Part shown: positions 33,476-46,038 of the stretch, one piece after another
Position numbering within the stretch: the stretch's first letter is position 1
Layout: each line of letters begins with the position of its first letter
Assembly (NCBI RefSeq): GCF_003589595.1
Contig: NW_020654422.1
Span: 12,161,329 to 12,225,328 of the forward strand
Length of the DNA stretch: 64,000 nt
Source: Hyposmocoma kahamanoa
Taxonomy: Eukaryota > Arthropoda > Insecta > Lepidoptera > Cosmopterigidae
Direction of reading: 5' to 3'
Notes under the pieces: generated by a model
Seen by the model: the letters and a program-made list of their open reading frames with translations, nothing else
What the model was told of the DNA's origin: nothing
The model's database searches: none
Position numbers and translations under genes: made by a program

Positions 33476-34200
33476 GTGATGGGTGCTTAACAAAATTATT
33501 TTTTATATCGCAGCTATCTAAATACTTGTACATATACGGAAATCAATCTGCTGCAATCATTATATAAATTTACGCATCTATATTTCGCTGTTATTTGTAT
33601 GTACCTACATGGTTTTGAAAGTCTAAAGAAATAGGTACGTATATGTAAGTGTCATCAAACACTACATAATGTAAAGCATGGCGCTGAAAGTAAAGTATTA
33701 AATTAATGACTTCGACTAGATACTATCTAGGAGTAAAGATTACAATTAGATTTCATTCGGAACCTTCTACCTAATTTCAGAATCCTAATAATCGTTAAAC
33801 AAAAAACACTTCTGAAGGAATGTAGGTGTTCAATTAGTTGTTCAATGCGTCATGCTATTATCTGGCTTAATATGAAATACACATATAGCGACGCAATAAA
33901 TACCTAAGAATCTAACAGGTAATGTACTGATTATTTATAAAATACACAAAACAAGAATATACAAAAATCATAGGGCTATACATATTACCTACATGAAAAC
34001 ACTTTCAGAAATCTTGTAATATGTTTGGTAACGCCAGATAGTTTATGTCTGAGTTCGCATCTCCTTTTCCTTTCCCATCCCACTCCAGCTCGAAGGACCA
34101 ATTATGATGACGCTATAAATCTAACATTTTTAGATACTTGCGAGCTCACCTATCCCGCAGCTCTCCACGAGCCATTGAAGGTTTCAAATTTTAAATCATG
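33476..34200. other. Between GrB and GrC, no gene seen
   Basis: AT-rich DNA without recognisable features. The plus ORF at 34025-34273 overlaps a GR relic on the opposite strand. Confidence 0.4.
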
Positions 34201-34204
34201 TATA

Positions 34205-34270
34205 GCGTCACCAATGTTCATTGATAGATATTCACTAGAGTTGGAATTTGTAATTGTATTTATTTTATAT
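34205..34270 (-). pseudogene. Relic of the start of a GR exon 1
   Basis: On the minus strand it follows the GrB start closely (AATACAATTACAAATTCCAA, then CTAGTGAATATCTATCAA) but the ATG has become ATA and the match stops after about 60 bp. Confidence 0.55.
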
Positions 34271-34289
34271 TAGATTAAGAACATTAAAT

Positions 34290-34505
34290 TTAACTGCCTC
34301 CGTAGCCGAACAGTTACCATACTAGTCTGCCGCGCAGAGCTCCCGGGTTCGATTCCCGTGCCGAATATTTGTATGACCTACATTTATTTCTGTCCTGAGT
34401 TTGGGTGTAATTTGTGGTTGTCTGTTGTGTGTCCGTGGCACCCGCGACACAGGGTTTCCCTATAGTTTCCCAAGTGCGGGGCTATAAGTGTGTGCTTTAT
34501 AGGAA
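34290..34505 (+). repeat. SINE family C copy
   Basis: It has the tRNA-like head (gtagccgaacagttacc, GGTTCGATTCCCGTGCC) and body (gacctacatttatttctg, gtgtaatttgtggttg, cacccgcgac). It is the most complete family C copy in the window. Confidence 0.75.
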
Positions 34506-34837
34506 ATAAAATAATATATACACCTATATGAGATGGATCAGTGTTTATAGCAGAGCAAACTGAAACAACAGGATGGCGTGAGTAGCTGTGATTGCTAACA
34601 AATTAAGAGGTAACCGCGTGTTTAGGTCAAAAATGTTGTATATTGTCATGTTGCCTTTCGCTTCCAAAAGGGTAAGAATCCTTTTCGCATTGTATCTTGA
34701 TTTGCCTAGAAATAAACAATCTTGTTAACAAACAGAATATTTTTGTGTAAGCAAGTAAGTATCTGAAACTCCACATCAGGCATCAAATTAAAGTTCAGCT
34801 TGAGTATAGGCCACTATATTTTTAATATCTATTTAAT

Positions 34838-34935
34838 TATTACAGTTATTTAGCAATTTAGTTTGTGCTTAGTGGTCAGCTTTTACGACGATCCATATTC
34901 AAATGGGATTTTAATGTTTAGGGATAACATTTATT
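34838..34935. repeat. Shared GR segment inside GrC intron 3
   Basis: It matches 19031-19150 (attattacagttatttagca, catattcaaatgggatttta). Here it precedes a live exon 3, whereas upstream of GrA and GrE it precedes dead exon 3 copies. Confidence 0.6.
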
Positions 34936-36122
34936 ATTTAATTGTGGCTGATTAAAATTTAAGTATATTTACGACTACATAGCTATCTAAGTATCGATAC
35001 ATGTAGATCTGCTGTAATAATAATGTATCTTGACAACTAAGTCTAAGGGAAGAATGTTAGGCCATAACCTATTGCTCAGGCCACATAAAAAGTGGAATGT
35101 AAATAACTTTTTTTCTGTATAATTATTTTCTGTAAATCCTTTAAATTTGATAATAAATTCGTATTGGACATGAGACTGTATTTTCGGATCCAAATTGCGT
35201 ATATTTATATTTTCATACAAACCAACGTTTGAATTTAGATCCGAAAATAGTTTCGTTTCCATGTCTAAGAATTGTGATAACCTAAGAAATAAATTCGTAG
35301 TCACCTTGAACCTGAGATGACAAAATTTTATTACATAAAAGTCTCATTTTGTCCAATTTGGATTCAACAGCTGCCGTGAATATGCATAACATTACTATTA
35401 CCAGTGCAGCTAAAAACACGGGCAGCAAGGATATACTCGCTTGGAAGTTAAAATCCTGAAACAATATTACCTGTGAGCATGTAAATAGATAAACTCAGAA
35501 GGGAGGTTAGAGAAGGTTGAAAATGATTGTAAAGAAATTCGATACATCTGTGACCTGTAATTGATTGTAATGGTTGTAGATAACAGTGAGTAGAACGACG
35601 CCATTACGAACCGGCTTATTGTACACTATGGAACCTACAATTCATATATCACTTTTCAAAATTATATAACACCCAATGTATGTATGTAGGTTTGTAAACC
35701 TAAATAATGTATATTTAATAACACTTAAATGAAAAATTTAATAAGTCCGTCGACACAAAATGTAAAACTCTAAATGTCAACAATAATAATTATCTGTTTA
35801 TTAATTCGTGGTTTTTGATCTATAACGGCGCCTGGGGACCGCCAAGTAAATGAAATAAGGAATTATTAAATTAAATAGAATGGTAGCCAGGTAATAAAAC
35901 ATTACCTAGGTATTTAAAAGATTTAAAAAATAACAAAATAATAAAAGGCAACGAAAACACACGGGACCGATAGGACTATAGAATCGGATATTCCTTTTAT
36001 TCCTTCCGATACCGCTGATGTCTTGTTTGTAGTCGTCAACTTACCTGTGCTTTGGTCATAGTAATGAAACTCTGCATTACCAATAAATTATTCAACAATA
36101 TTTGTCCGATGTAGAAGAATAT

Positions 36123-38700
36123 CTGAAACGAGATGATATATACTTAGGTACAGGCAGAGAATAAAAAAGTAACGGGAAAGGGCACTCTCCGCCCCTCTCT
36201 GGGTTTAGATACCCCACCGCATCCTTCATATTGACAGCCACATGATCACATTGACGGAACGGCAACGAGACTGTCGTCAGCGAGTCGTTTGCTAAGGACG
36301 ATTTTAATGTTTAAATTCCGAATTTTGAATATAATGCGATTTCATATTTTATTTGTAAGTCAATGCGATTTCATAACATATTATTTAAAGATTTTTGTTT
36401 TATTAGAATAAAATATTTTAGTGTAGGTAATTTACGGTAGTGTTGTTCACTTGTTATGTTAAAGGCCTTTGCTTAAGCTACTTATTGCACTTGATTTAAC
36501 TTAACTGGTGTAATTTACTGTTGTTTTAGTATTTAATAAATAAAATCATTAGTATTATACGTAACGATCATATTATTCACGTATACAATACATTCGTGTT
36601 TTACTATTTTGTTCATATTACTTACGTTATTACGTATAATGTATTGTATTCAATACATTCATTTGCTCTTACAAAGTCACTGTGCACGTTAAACCAGAAA
36701 ATAAATGGTTCGAAGAAGTGATCGATACCTTACCACTTCACGCACACACTGCGTGTGTGCAGACAGCAGCTTTCTGTACGTAGTAGTAATAGGTAAAAAT
36801 AACTTTCTACCGTTGAATGGAGTGTACGGGGAGTGGTACAGGGTCAAGAGAACAAGCCTTCAACTCTGTGCCGCTTACGGTAAGGACGGTCCAAAATCCA
36901 AAAAGTCAAGCTAAATGTTCACTTGACCATGCCGTTTAAGTCACATAAATATTAAAATGTATTATTTCGTAGTTGTTTTTATTGTGTATTTTAATATTCG
37001 TGTTAAAAAAATTAACAGTAGAAATAAACAAGTTAAACTTCAAATTAGACGCTTGTAGGACCACTGAAGTGTCGCGGCAGCCGCGCGTCTGTAGCGCTTC
37101 AGTAATTTTGGGTTCATTAATGTTGACTGCAAAAGTGGCTCGTATCACGAATAATGTATGAAATATTGTAAGACTTAGAAGTGGCGCGGCTATTTAATTT
37201 GAAGCAATGGCGTAATGTTGATTTCTGCCGCCCGGGTCATTCTTAAATTTGTTGCCTCTCTATTTTCACGATCACAAAAGTAGGAGGATCGACTTCGCCA
37301 CCCATGTGTTGTTCTGGGTCCGTTTTCACAAATAGTGGAATTTATTTTCTAATTTTAAGTAAAACAATAATTATTATGAGTAGTTAGCACTTTGCACCCC
37401 AACGCTACGCCACTGATTTCAAGGCGTCCTAAGTTACATTGAAACTACTACAAAAAATAAATCACACTTTGCAATACAAACATTTTAAAAGTGCTGTAAA
37501 TCTAAAGGTTTGAATTCAAACAAACTATAAGCGCACATACAGACACACACTCACACACACAAATGAACTTGTTTCATTTTAGTCACGTGTAAGTCAACTT
37601 AAATACTTATTCTCTTTTTTTTTAAATTTATTCAATTTCAAACAAATTTTATAAAAAACGACGATTCTTTATCGCTAGGTAAAAAACTTAGTGATTTAAC
37701 CACCTAGCGATGAGCTAACAAGCTCGACACATAAATTAACTTAATTCACTATAATATTAATTAATTCTAGAGTATATGTCTACATTTACAGAAATACTAT
37801 ATGTAGATATTATTACTACAAACCAAGATAGTGTCTCTTTAAAACAGTTTTGCATTTCTTGACATTACCCTCAATGTTACTTAGCACTTAAAAGTATAGT
37901 TGAGTCAAAGAATAGCGAGCCCTCCTAGGACATGTCCATATTACTTAATACCAACTATTAGGTAATTATATACCCGACCTATGCCTTTTGTATATGAATA
38001 AATACTTTTTGTCTTTTTATTTGCTATTGTGATAACATGCCTGAAAACTATGAAATTAATTAATAGGAATATTGAATATAATAATATATGTAATAAGGCA
38101 CACACTCATAGCCGAACAAAATAATTTTACAGGGGAAATGAATAGTTAACCTGTGGATCGATTCAGAACCTTACGATAACTCAATTGTCGACCGATTCGA
38201 TTTGACATCATTACGATGGTACGATTTCTTTTCATTTTTATTCACAACACCCGAATCGAACGTCAAACTGTCGTATTCGAAACCGAACCGAAATGACGTC
38301 ACACCCGTACGATTACTCGAACTTCTCGACCGGCAAAAGCTACAAACATTATTCATGATTATTCAGAACACAGTTATCGAATGAAAGTTACCGAACATCC
38401 TATTGTTTACTAAGCAAGAAAGTAATATGGAAATCTCTTATTATTTTGTATAAAGTCTGGATTATGTTCAATTTTATTAATTTATTTTAATGCAAAACTA
38501 AGGCATTCCTATATTTTAGGCCTTTAAAATCTTAAAAATGTATATAAATGGATTTTCATTTTTCTTATAATCTATTTCACCGACTAACTCCGTAAACGCT
38601 CTTGGATAAAGATATCGGATCGTATCGGAATGTTCTGAATAGCTCGGAAAGCGCCCTTCGATTCGAGAACGATATCCAATCGAACGATTCGGTTAAAATA
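36123..38700. other. Intron 1 of GrC, no internal gene seen
   Basis: AT-rich intronic sequence of 2.7 kb in all. It contains a decayed TA-type MITE near 36833-36925 and a hairpin at its exon-proximal end. Short ORFs have no recognisable features. Confidence 0.5.
36833..36925. repeat. Decayed copy of the gtcaagagc MITE
   Basis: It begins ggtacagggtcaagag and shares tgccgcttac and ggacggtcca with the intact copy at 61035-61146. The right inverted end is degraded. Confidence 0.55.
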
Positions 38701-38708
38701 TCGAAGAG

Positions 38709-38809
38709 TTAATCTAATCTAAGTCTAATTATGGATATCGAGTTCTTAGGTTGTGGTCTTACCACAGTAATTGTGGATTTACCACAATTAGACTTAGATT
38801 AGAGATTAA
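38709..38809. repeat. Hairpin repeat in GrC intron 1
   Basis: Left arm ttaatctaatctaagtctaa and right arm ttagacttagattagagatt pair with each other. A second inner pair (tgtggtcttaccaca region) lies inside. The right arm ends about 36 bp from exon 1. Confidence 0.65.
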
Positions 38810-39372
38810 ATTATTGTTTGCTGATATCGTTTGATACCACTTACCGGTATTTGGTAGAGCTGCAACAAGTCTTTTAGCACTTGTAATATACTGTGCACCC
38901 CGACAACCAATTGACCGCCAACTCTACCATCCGATTTCTTGAACTCAGTGACCATCCAAATACGTTTATCGAAAATCCCAAAGACGTTCCTAGCAAATGA
39001 TTCATTTTCTAACAAACTGTTGATATACGTTACCCTAATCCCAACGTAATATATGATGTAAATATATAGAACCACATCAATATAAATTCCTAGTCCAAAC
39101 ATTTCGGTCATCACTGAAGCGAAACAAAACTCTTGCATGTTAAGAATATTAAAGGTGAAAACCCTCAAAACTCCAAGAACCGCGACTATTACGGTGGTCA
39201 CTAAAAATGACACAGTTAATTTCTCATTAATTTGTTCTGATTGGTGCATATGAATTTCCCGATCGATGTAATGCAACTGTACATAGAGTTTGCTATTGAG
39301 GTGGCCATTTTGGAAGTTGTTTTGCCAGGCTATTATCACATTCGTTATTTCATTCGTCGCAATCAGGGGGCC

Positions 39373-39588
39373 AATCGCGCTAATTGTCAAAGGTTTAACC
39401 AAAACCTCCAACCTCGCCAATCTGACACGTTGTGTACATTTCGTATCGCGCTAACTGTCAAAACAAAAACCTAAGCCAAAACTTAGACGTGTGACACGTA
39501 ACGCACATTTGGTATCGCGCTAATTGTCAAACGTAAAACCAAAACCTAAAATGTTGCAAATTGGTATCGCGCTAAATATTTTGACATT
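39373..39588 (+). repeat. Four subterminal repeats of the Harbinger-like element
   Basis: The motif TATCGCGCTAATTGTCAAA recurs at about 39373, 39443, 39512 and 39563, the first directly in the inverted end, mostly followed by an AAACCAAAACCT-like tract. Such subterminal arrays often bind transposase. Confidence 0.7.
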
Positions 39589-39801
39589 TTAACCTCACAT
39601 GTAACCTTGGGGGAATAGATTAACCTTTGCAAGGTCAAGGTTTGTGTGGCAGTTAATGGAGAGTAACTTTTCACTACGTTTATCGTATATAAAAGATGTT
39701 CCACGGTTACTTAAATGTTTTGGAAAGTGTTTATGAGGTGGATGTGGCCTAAGAACGGGCTTTAAATAAAAGAAAAGCATAGAAAGACGATCACATTTAA
39801 C

Positions 39802-40205
39802 ATGTCTGAGGAGAAATTCCGCAAACGATATACCGTTTGTCCACGGAATTCATTTCAGGATTGGTGGAAGAACTATGCCTACATATTCTCGTTAAAGGAC
39901 GGTCTGTTGCATTGGATGTGGAGACAAAGGTAAGGGTTGAGTGGAATCCGAAAGTTCTGTTTTGCATAATAACCAAAATTTCTATACTGTGTAAATCATT
40001 ATTAATTTTGTTACAGATTTTAATAGCTCGTATAGTTTTTAACAACTGGGGCGTACCAGACCCCCATTGGCAAGTGCTTATCACCCTTTCCCAAGTCAGT
40101 GTCAGAGAGGCACAAGCGGTAGCTGCTTCAAATAAACCAGTTATTATGAATAAATATGCAGCTTTCCTAAAAGGCATGCCGAAAGAGATGGTATTAAAAG
40201 GCGGT
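39802..40205 (+). pseudogene. Harbinger transposase N-terminal part, broken
   Basis: The reading starts MSEEKFRKRYTV, shifts frame, then continues STEFISGLVEELCLHILVKG and DVETK up to a donor (AAG, gtaagg). After an acceptor (ttgttacag, at about 40016) it continues ILIARIVFNNWG and QVSVREAQAVAASN, then FLKGMP. The order FRxRY, helix, VExK, LIAL-like, then a VSxxxxxxxV helix fits the N-terminal part of Harbinger nucleases. The catalytic part is absent. Confidence 0.5.
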
Positions 40206-43200
40206 GAGAAAATAAGCTTTACAATGTACATCATATTTATTAGTTCTTGTCTTATTTCCTGTTGTTATTATCAAATTAAAATTACAGGTATAGGTAAAAT
40301 ATGTATAGTTGTATAAAAATATATTACAAGGTTACAATTTATCTCTTTTAACACTTGACTTTATACAACATATTGTCCCCTTACAGTGAAGCCTCACATA
40401 TGCATTTTCAGTTTGTTTTTACTGATTTTTGTTGAATAAAAATTAATAATGTAATAATATAGTATCTAAAAGAGGTATAATTTAAGTAATTAAAATGCTA
40501 ACTACACACATTATTGCATTTACTATACTTCACACCATATTTTTATCTTCATCCTAAAAAATTACATAGAAATATGAGGTATTCATTCTAAGATGACGAT
40601 GTATACCTATTGTAATTGTTTATTATCTTAATATCTAAATTGATGTATACTTTTAAGAGGTTGAAATAAAAAAAAGAGTGTATTTTTAGTTTATTTATTG
40701 CCTCAATCTACCCCAAATCATCCTTCATTTCCGGAGCGAGCTTGCTTTTGATTCTTCAAAGAAGTCTGAAACAAAAATATGTATATAGGAAGATTGGAGA
40801 CCTAAATTTAAGACTGTGCCATACCTCTAATGAGAGTAGTGACAGATAAAGCAGGATGGGTATTTATATACATACAGTATGAAGCCAACATAAACGCCAG
40901 AATGTTTAGGGGCCTTTTCAAAATACATTTAAAAAAATGTTTATATCACTGTGGAAATATAAAGGGGACAAAAGTCTACAGATTAGACCTTCGTTCCTTA
41001 CGCTCTTTCAGATTTCCACAATTGAACATATCATCAGCAGGAATTAAGAAAACATGTTGAAAACAAACCTGTCATTCTTGTTAAATAGTCTATCAAAAAG
41101 GTTAACTGCAGGCACCAACTCGGTAATTGCTTTGCAAATGGCAGCTACGGATTGGGCATGCAGATCATCTGCTTTGGCAGAAATAATAGCTGCCTCAGCC
41201 TGCACCCTGCCAGCATTCACTTGCTGTAAGAATGCTTCGCATGCTCGCTGCTCCTCAATGCATAAGAATTCTACCCGGCTCTGCTCCAACGCTCATCAGC
41301 TCGCTGTCAACGAAATAATAGATGTGATGGAATAAAGAGTGGGAAAGAATTTGCTCGAATTGAAAGTTACTTTGTTTTTTAATTAATAATAAAGAGTGAG
41401 AAAGTTACTTTGTTATTGAATTGTATGTTTGAAGTTATTTTGTGCTAGAGTTGGTGTCCTTTAGGAAGGTTGGTAGGGCCTCTGCCGCAGTCGATGTGGC
41501 GTAGATTCTCACCCTGCTTTTCATACCATTCCATACCTGAATAACAATAATAACATCGCATATTATAGTGATATGAGTTCTGGTACAATAACGGTGAGTG
41601 ATCCACTCACTGTATCCTATTACCTCGCATTATAGCTCACCTTTTGGGATCTATTGCGGGGCCACAAAATAGCCACACACTCGTACCATAGGCGTGCTGA
41701 TAACACGCGCGAACAACGCCGAGCGAAGTCATTCTCAAGCCAAATCTCTGTGCGATTCGAACTCCAGCAAAGATGGAGCTGGCTTACAGTGGTCGCTCGC
41801 CGTCCGACCGCATCCACACTGGCTGAAATACGAGCATCATTATTAATTCTACATTGCTAACATTTCGAAATTAATAGTAGTTAGCGTACCTATTTGATTG
41901 TATAAAAAGATAATATTTTATTAAATAGAATATTAAAAAAGGAAAACAATGTGTAGGTACTTGCCTCTGCGTGTTTTATCTACAACAACAACACACTAAA
42001 TTCAATTAATTTGGTTCAAATCACAACACATATGTTTGTTTACAATAGAATTTAATGACATTTCTTTTACACACTTTTTTAAATCGCTCTTTTATAGACT
42101 TGAATTCGTAGATATTGACATTTCAGTGCGTTTTACGGTAAAATTTAGTCGGTTTTAGGAAGTCAAGGCACGTCTCTTAAAATTTAATACGAGGTTATAG
42201 TTTGAGGTTTAACTGAGGTTTAGGTTCATTAAAACTGATAGCGCGATTGCATTTTGTGCGTCGGTAGAACCATTAATTAACCAAAACCATAACCTCAAAT
42301 GTTGTACGGTTAAACCTTGCGAAAATAGCGCGATTGGCCCCCAGCACTTTTAAGAGAAAGTCCGTTGCCTTAGGCGCAAAAATGGTCGAACAGTGGAGAA
42401 CCGTATCAATAGAACACAAAACAGATAAAAGACACAGCAAACAACTGTAACACTTGTAGATGCTCGAAGGAGCTGTCACAAATTTATATTTCATATTGAC
42501 TCGAAGTCTCCCTAATATTCTCTGTACGGAATGTATTGGGTAAAATAGTTGAACAAAATCGTCGTTTAGCATGTCCTCGCATAGTTGTTCTATATTTTTA
42601 CGCTCCATTTTTTCTGTTTTTAGGAGCTTTTCTTTTGTTACTGCCGTTACTTTGGATTGTTGACTGGTTAATACAAACTTTGTTGACAATTATTACAAGA
42701 AATAATTTGTTCCCCTGAGTCAATGTCATAAGGCCACTGAGGCAGTATTACTAAAAGGGTTAAAGATACTATTTAGAGTTCCGTCGACAAAATTTTCTAG
42801 TACCGTTGTAATAATTCAGAATGTGCCGTAAGTGATAATTTATACGTTTATATTAGTAACGAAGATTGTTTGCAAGCTTAGAGGAAAGAAAACTTAGAGG
42901 AAATTCCAAAATAAGATAATGATCTCACAAAATTAGGCGAGCTGTAGAACGTAGTGCTTTTCGCATAAACACAACAAAGCTTAAACGGAACGTAGTTATG
43001 CCGAAACTTAACGGCTACGGTACCGTATCACGATGACTCCGACTCGATCTGGGCTGGTTTATTTAATAGGGTATCAGTTTAGTTGCGTGACTTACATATC
43101 GTCACCATAATCGAGTGCTTAAAATTTGGCTAGTGAGGTTAAATCATGTAGTTAGAGTTAAATCATTTAGTAGGTTCGGATCACGGAACAATAGATTAAT

Positions 43201-43249
43201 TTTCCGACAGCCATTTTATAGGTACAATACTTACGTACTTTACTCCACC

Positions 43250-43820
43250 CTTTTTTTTTTTTTGACGGGGGAAATCTTTATGGATACCCCTGAGCCCAGG
43301 GAGACTCAGGGGTTATGTGGGGACTCTCCCTCCACACTGGAAGGCCTACCCCACTAAAACCACCCCGGGTTTCCTTCTCGCCGGTTGAGTCGGCGCCGTG
43401 GGATCAGTGAACATTCACCACGACGCCGCCCGGCCGCCCTAGCTTGCGCCAGGGCTCTCGCGCCAACAGAGGGACGAGTCGATTGTCCTCCGACCCGCCC
43501 CCCAGACGAGTGAGGCCGTGCAATGCAGGCTCCGGAGTCCCTGTCCAGAGCCTGCTGGTCTCACTAGGGGATCAGGCGAGCAGCGAACTGCCTTCGTCTT
43601 CTCCCCGTACGTCTGCGCCGGAGCGGGTGCGCGTCCGCCGCGTCCTCGCGCACCCGCTCCGCGGCCTCCTTTTGCGACATAACCTCTGTGCAAAAGGAGG
43701 CCACCGCCTCCCAGGACTCCTCACCATCGAGCATTGTGGCAACCACGCTCGGCAACGAGAGGTCCTGCCCTATAGTCCCCGTCAGAGTGCGGCGCTGCTC
43801 ATCCCACCGGCTACACACCT
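43250..43820 (-). mobile_element. 3' end of an R1-like LINE, cut by the gap
   Basis: The minus strand encodes TIGQDLSLPSVVATMLDGEE, SWEAVASFCTEVMSQKEAAE and an Arg-rich tail (LRRRRTGRRRR), the C-terminus of R1-clade LINE ORF2 proteins. Its poly(A) reads as a T run near 43250-43264. The coding part runs into the N gap. A diverged relative is at 58500-58790. Confidence 0.75.
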
Positions 43821-43830
43821 NNNNNNNNNN
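43821..43830. other. Assembly gap (10 Ns)
   Basis: Ten consecutive N bases. The true gap size is unknown. It lies between GrC and the cytochrome b5 reductase exons and directly abuts a LINE fragment, a common place for assembly breaks. Confidence 0.99.
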
Positions 43831-44130
43831 ATCATCACTAATTGTTTTCTAACAGGTTTCTTACAATGAATACAACTTCTTATTCCATATTATAAAATGT
43901 ATCCTGTAATTAAAATTGTGTGTAGTAAATTACCACGGGTATTAAAATCTATATAATGACAAATGTTTTTGTGTCAAGTTTGATATGAATGAACGAAGAT
44001 AAACGTATGTCAGGAAATGGCATTCAGTAATTTCTGCTTCACCATTGTATTTTTTTTAAATGTAAGTGTGAAACCGTCAAATATGAAACAGTTTCACGAT
44101 ACAAGTTATATTAAGAGTACGTAAAATTAC

Positions 44131-46038
44131 CAGCAATCATGTTGAGTTTGTTTACCACAACCTTCACAGGAGGGTCTCTTCTCGTCTTTTTGATGAGGAA
44201 GAGACCTTTTCCAGCATATTGCAATTTTCCCGAAGGTCCTTTAACATCAATGGTCTCTCCAAGTTTCATGTTATTCAAATGCTGAGACATCTTGCCTCCG
44301 TCAGGGAACTTGGGATGAACATTTTTAAAGTACACCTAGAAACAGAAGGCAATGTAAATCAAGTAAATAATTTATATTGTAAAATTAAAACAAAAGTTAT
44401 TTGCTCCCAGAACTTACAAAGAAAACTGAAATCTAGGCTATAATCACTTTGCAAATAAATAACCACAACTTAATATTTACATAAATTACGTAAACTTAAT
44501 ATATGACTAATAACTAAGGTCAAAATGCTCTCAAGAGTTTTTGGTCAATCTTATAAGTTAACGTTAGGTTTATATTTGAAACACGGCATTTCAAGTGAAC
44601 GCTGACCTACGTATAATCTGCTAAAATTGCACCAGCTTCTACACAAACACAAAGAAATCTTGTGGTTAAAGTAAAGGCTACTTTACTTTCGTAGCAGAAG
44701 AGCTCCTTGTGAAAAAGTTCGTCCAGGGTAGTATGGGATGGGCGGCACAAGACCGAGAGAATTGGCGTGCTCACGGAGAGGCTTATATCCACCAGTGGAT
44801 GTGGATGTAAGCTGATGATGAAAAGTAGTACTGCCACCTTATCTATTTCTGCCGGCAAGCAGTAATGCGAACATTACTGCGTTCTGAATTTGTAGGGTAA
44901 GAGGTGCTGGTGAATTTTCAGGCAAATGAAACTTTTCAACTTATGTCTCAAGGTGACGGGCGCTGTGGCAGTGCCCTTTGAGCGGCACTGCAACTGTTAT
45001 CGACAGACGTGACGCTTACCACCAGGCGCACGACTTGTTCGTCCCGTCACTTAGTATCATAAAAAAAGCTAATTTGTAAACTTTTACAACAGCTAATACG
45101 AATTGTTTAGTGCCTGGTATAACATACTGAACACGATAAAAACGACAATTCACCTTGACAACCAAATCCACATAACCTTTCTCGTCATCACTAGAGACAG
45201 GTGTATAAGCTCTAATGACCAAGTCATCATCAATTTTGGCTGATAAATGTATATGTTGGCCAATTGGCAAACCTGAAACAGATTCAGTCGTTTATTGATA
45301 ACTTTCTTCTTTTCTTTCTTTTACCAGTGTTAACTTTTTTAATGTTATCAAATTAAATAATTTATCGGTTTGATGACAATAATTTATGTTTTCAAATGAT
45401 TAGGTATTCAATTAATTAAAATTAAAATGGATATAATTAAGAGGCATGAAAGTTTTACATGCAATCGTTTCATTTACCTTATCAAATGTTAACTAACATA
45501 TCTATACCGACAGGAAGGTATCTAAAATACGTATATTTACAACATAGTCAAAAGGTTATTGAAAAACACCTTGACTTTGTACCAACATTTAATCAGATCT
45601 CCACTATTATTTGTAATATGAATGCTTATTAATAAGCATTCCCAATTTCTTGCTATGAAATTACTCAATGTTTCTATTCAGTATACTTTTTGTTTCACTA
45701 CTTGTGGTTGGTGCAGTATGTCTTATTCTTCTTCTTCCCTTTATCTCTATCACTGTTCACACAATCAATACATCTTCTCCGAGTAATGTGACTCTCAATC
45801 TTTTACATAATAATAGTCTTAAATACTTACCTAATACATGTTTATCCGATGGCAAACCAAACCTAAATCTTCTAGTGTCATGACTGATCTCTTCGCGTTC
45901 AGTAAGCGGTAGAGGGTACTTCTTGTTGGGGTCTATTAACGTCACTAACTTCTTGTTTTTCTTTTTGCCCCACAGACAATTTGCTATTACTGTTGATAAT
46001 ACTACCGCTGAGCTGAGGCCAATTATTATAGACAGAAC
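44131..46038 (-). CDS. Cyb5r: NADH-cytochrome b5 reductase, three exons (partial)
   Basis: Three exons of a membrane-anchored NADH-cytochrome b5 reductase are clear. Exon 45831-46038 has a hydrophobic anchor ([20 protein letters not shown]) then [20 protein letters not shown]. Exon 45154-45272 has [20 protein letters not shown] and the FAD-binding [17 protein letters not shown]. Exon 44131-44335 has [35 protein letters not shown] and ends NMIAG. Phases match (1, 0, 1). The enzyme passes electrons from NADH through FAD to cytochrome b5 at the endoplasmic reticulum or outer mitochondrial membrane, for fatty acid desaturation among other uses. The next exon should begin with the GTGITPM nucleotide-binding block, but it is not found before the gap at 43.82 kb. 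The first coding exon is also not seen. A last exon of this family is at 63.7 kb, on the wrong side for this gene. Confidence 0.88.
44690..45060 (-). repeat. Dispersed repeat, family A, near full length
   Basis: It sits inside a reductase intron. Tail (gtagcagaagagctccttgt), core (ggtgacgggcgctgtggcag) and head (gtgacgcttaccaccaggcg, cacgacttgttcgtcccgtc) are all present. Confidence 0.7.

Larger units (their letters stand above)
39367..42341 (+). mobile_element. PIF/Harbinger-like element (2975 bp) in GrC
   Basis: Both ends carry the inverted repeat GGGGCCAATCGCGCTA, and the element is flanked by CAG on each side (39364-39366, 42342-42344). A 3-bp CWG or TWA duplication with G-rich ends is typical of Harbinger. 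Inside, 39802-40205 resembles the N-terminal half of a Harbinger transposase. A minus ORF at 41044-41289 (Ala-rich, coiled-coil-like) could be the tail of the accompanying Myb-like protein, but this is a guess. No DDE region is seen, so the copy is not self-sufficient. Confidence 0.8.
34545..42608 (-). pseudogene. Gustatory receptor GrC, exon 1 split by a transposon
   Basis: GrC has four GR exons. Exon 1 lies in two pieces, 42342-42608 and 38845-39363, separated by the element at 39367-42341. Exon 2 is 36045-36122 (26 codons), exon 3 35305-35455 and exon 4 34545-34705, with phases 0, 0, 1 as in GrA and GrB. Without the element and one 3-bp duplicate, exon 1 is 262 codons, against 264 and 270 in its neighbours. 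The N-part has FVQLFYPIHSVQRILG and the middle QLHYIDREIHMHQSEQ. Exon 3 has TAAVESKLDKMRLLCNKIL and exon 4 ends ILLFQFALL then stop. The start chosen (42608) gives the best match to neighbours; an upstream in-frame ATG is at 42689. No other damage is seen, so the interruption looks recent and may be an allele. As sequenced it cannot make a full receptor. Confidence 0.85.

Noticed and set aside
39837..40316. 159-codon ORF as a host gene
   Set aside because: It lies inside the Harbinger-like element, crosses an apparent intron and resembles a transposase fragment.
40830..41335. A separate gene inside the Harbinger-like element
   Set aside because: The ORFs on both strands overlap and only a weak coiled-coil look on the minus strand is seen, so at most it is the element's second protein.
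43444..43869. 141-codon ORF crossing the gap
   Set aside because: It contains the Ns and is antisense to an R1-like LINE coding region.
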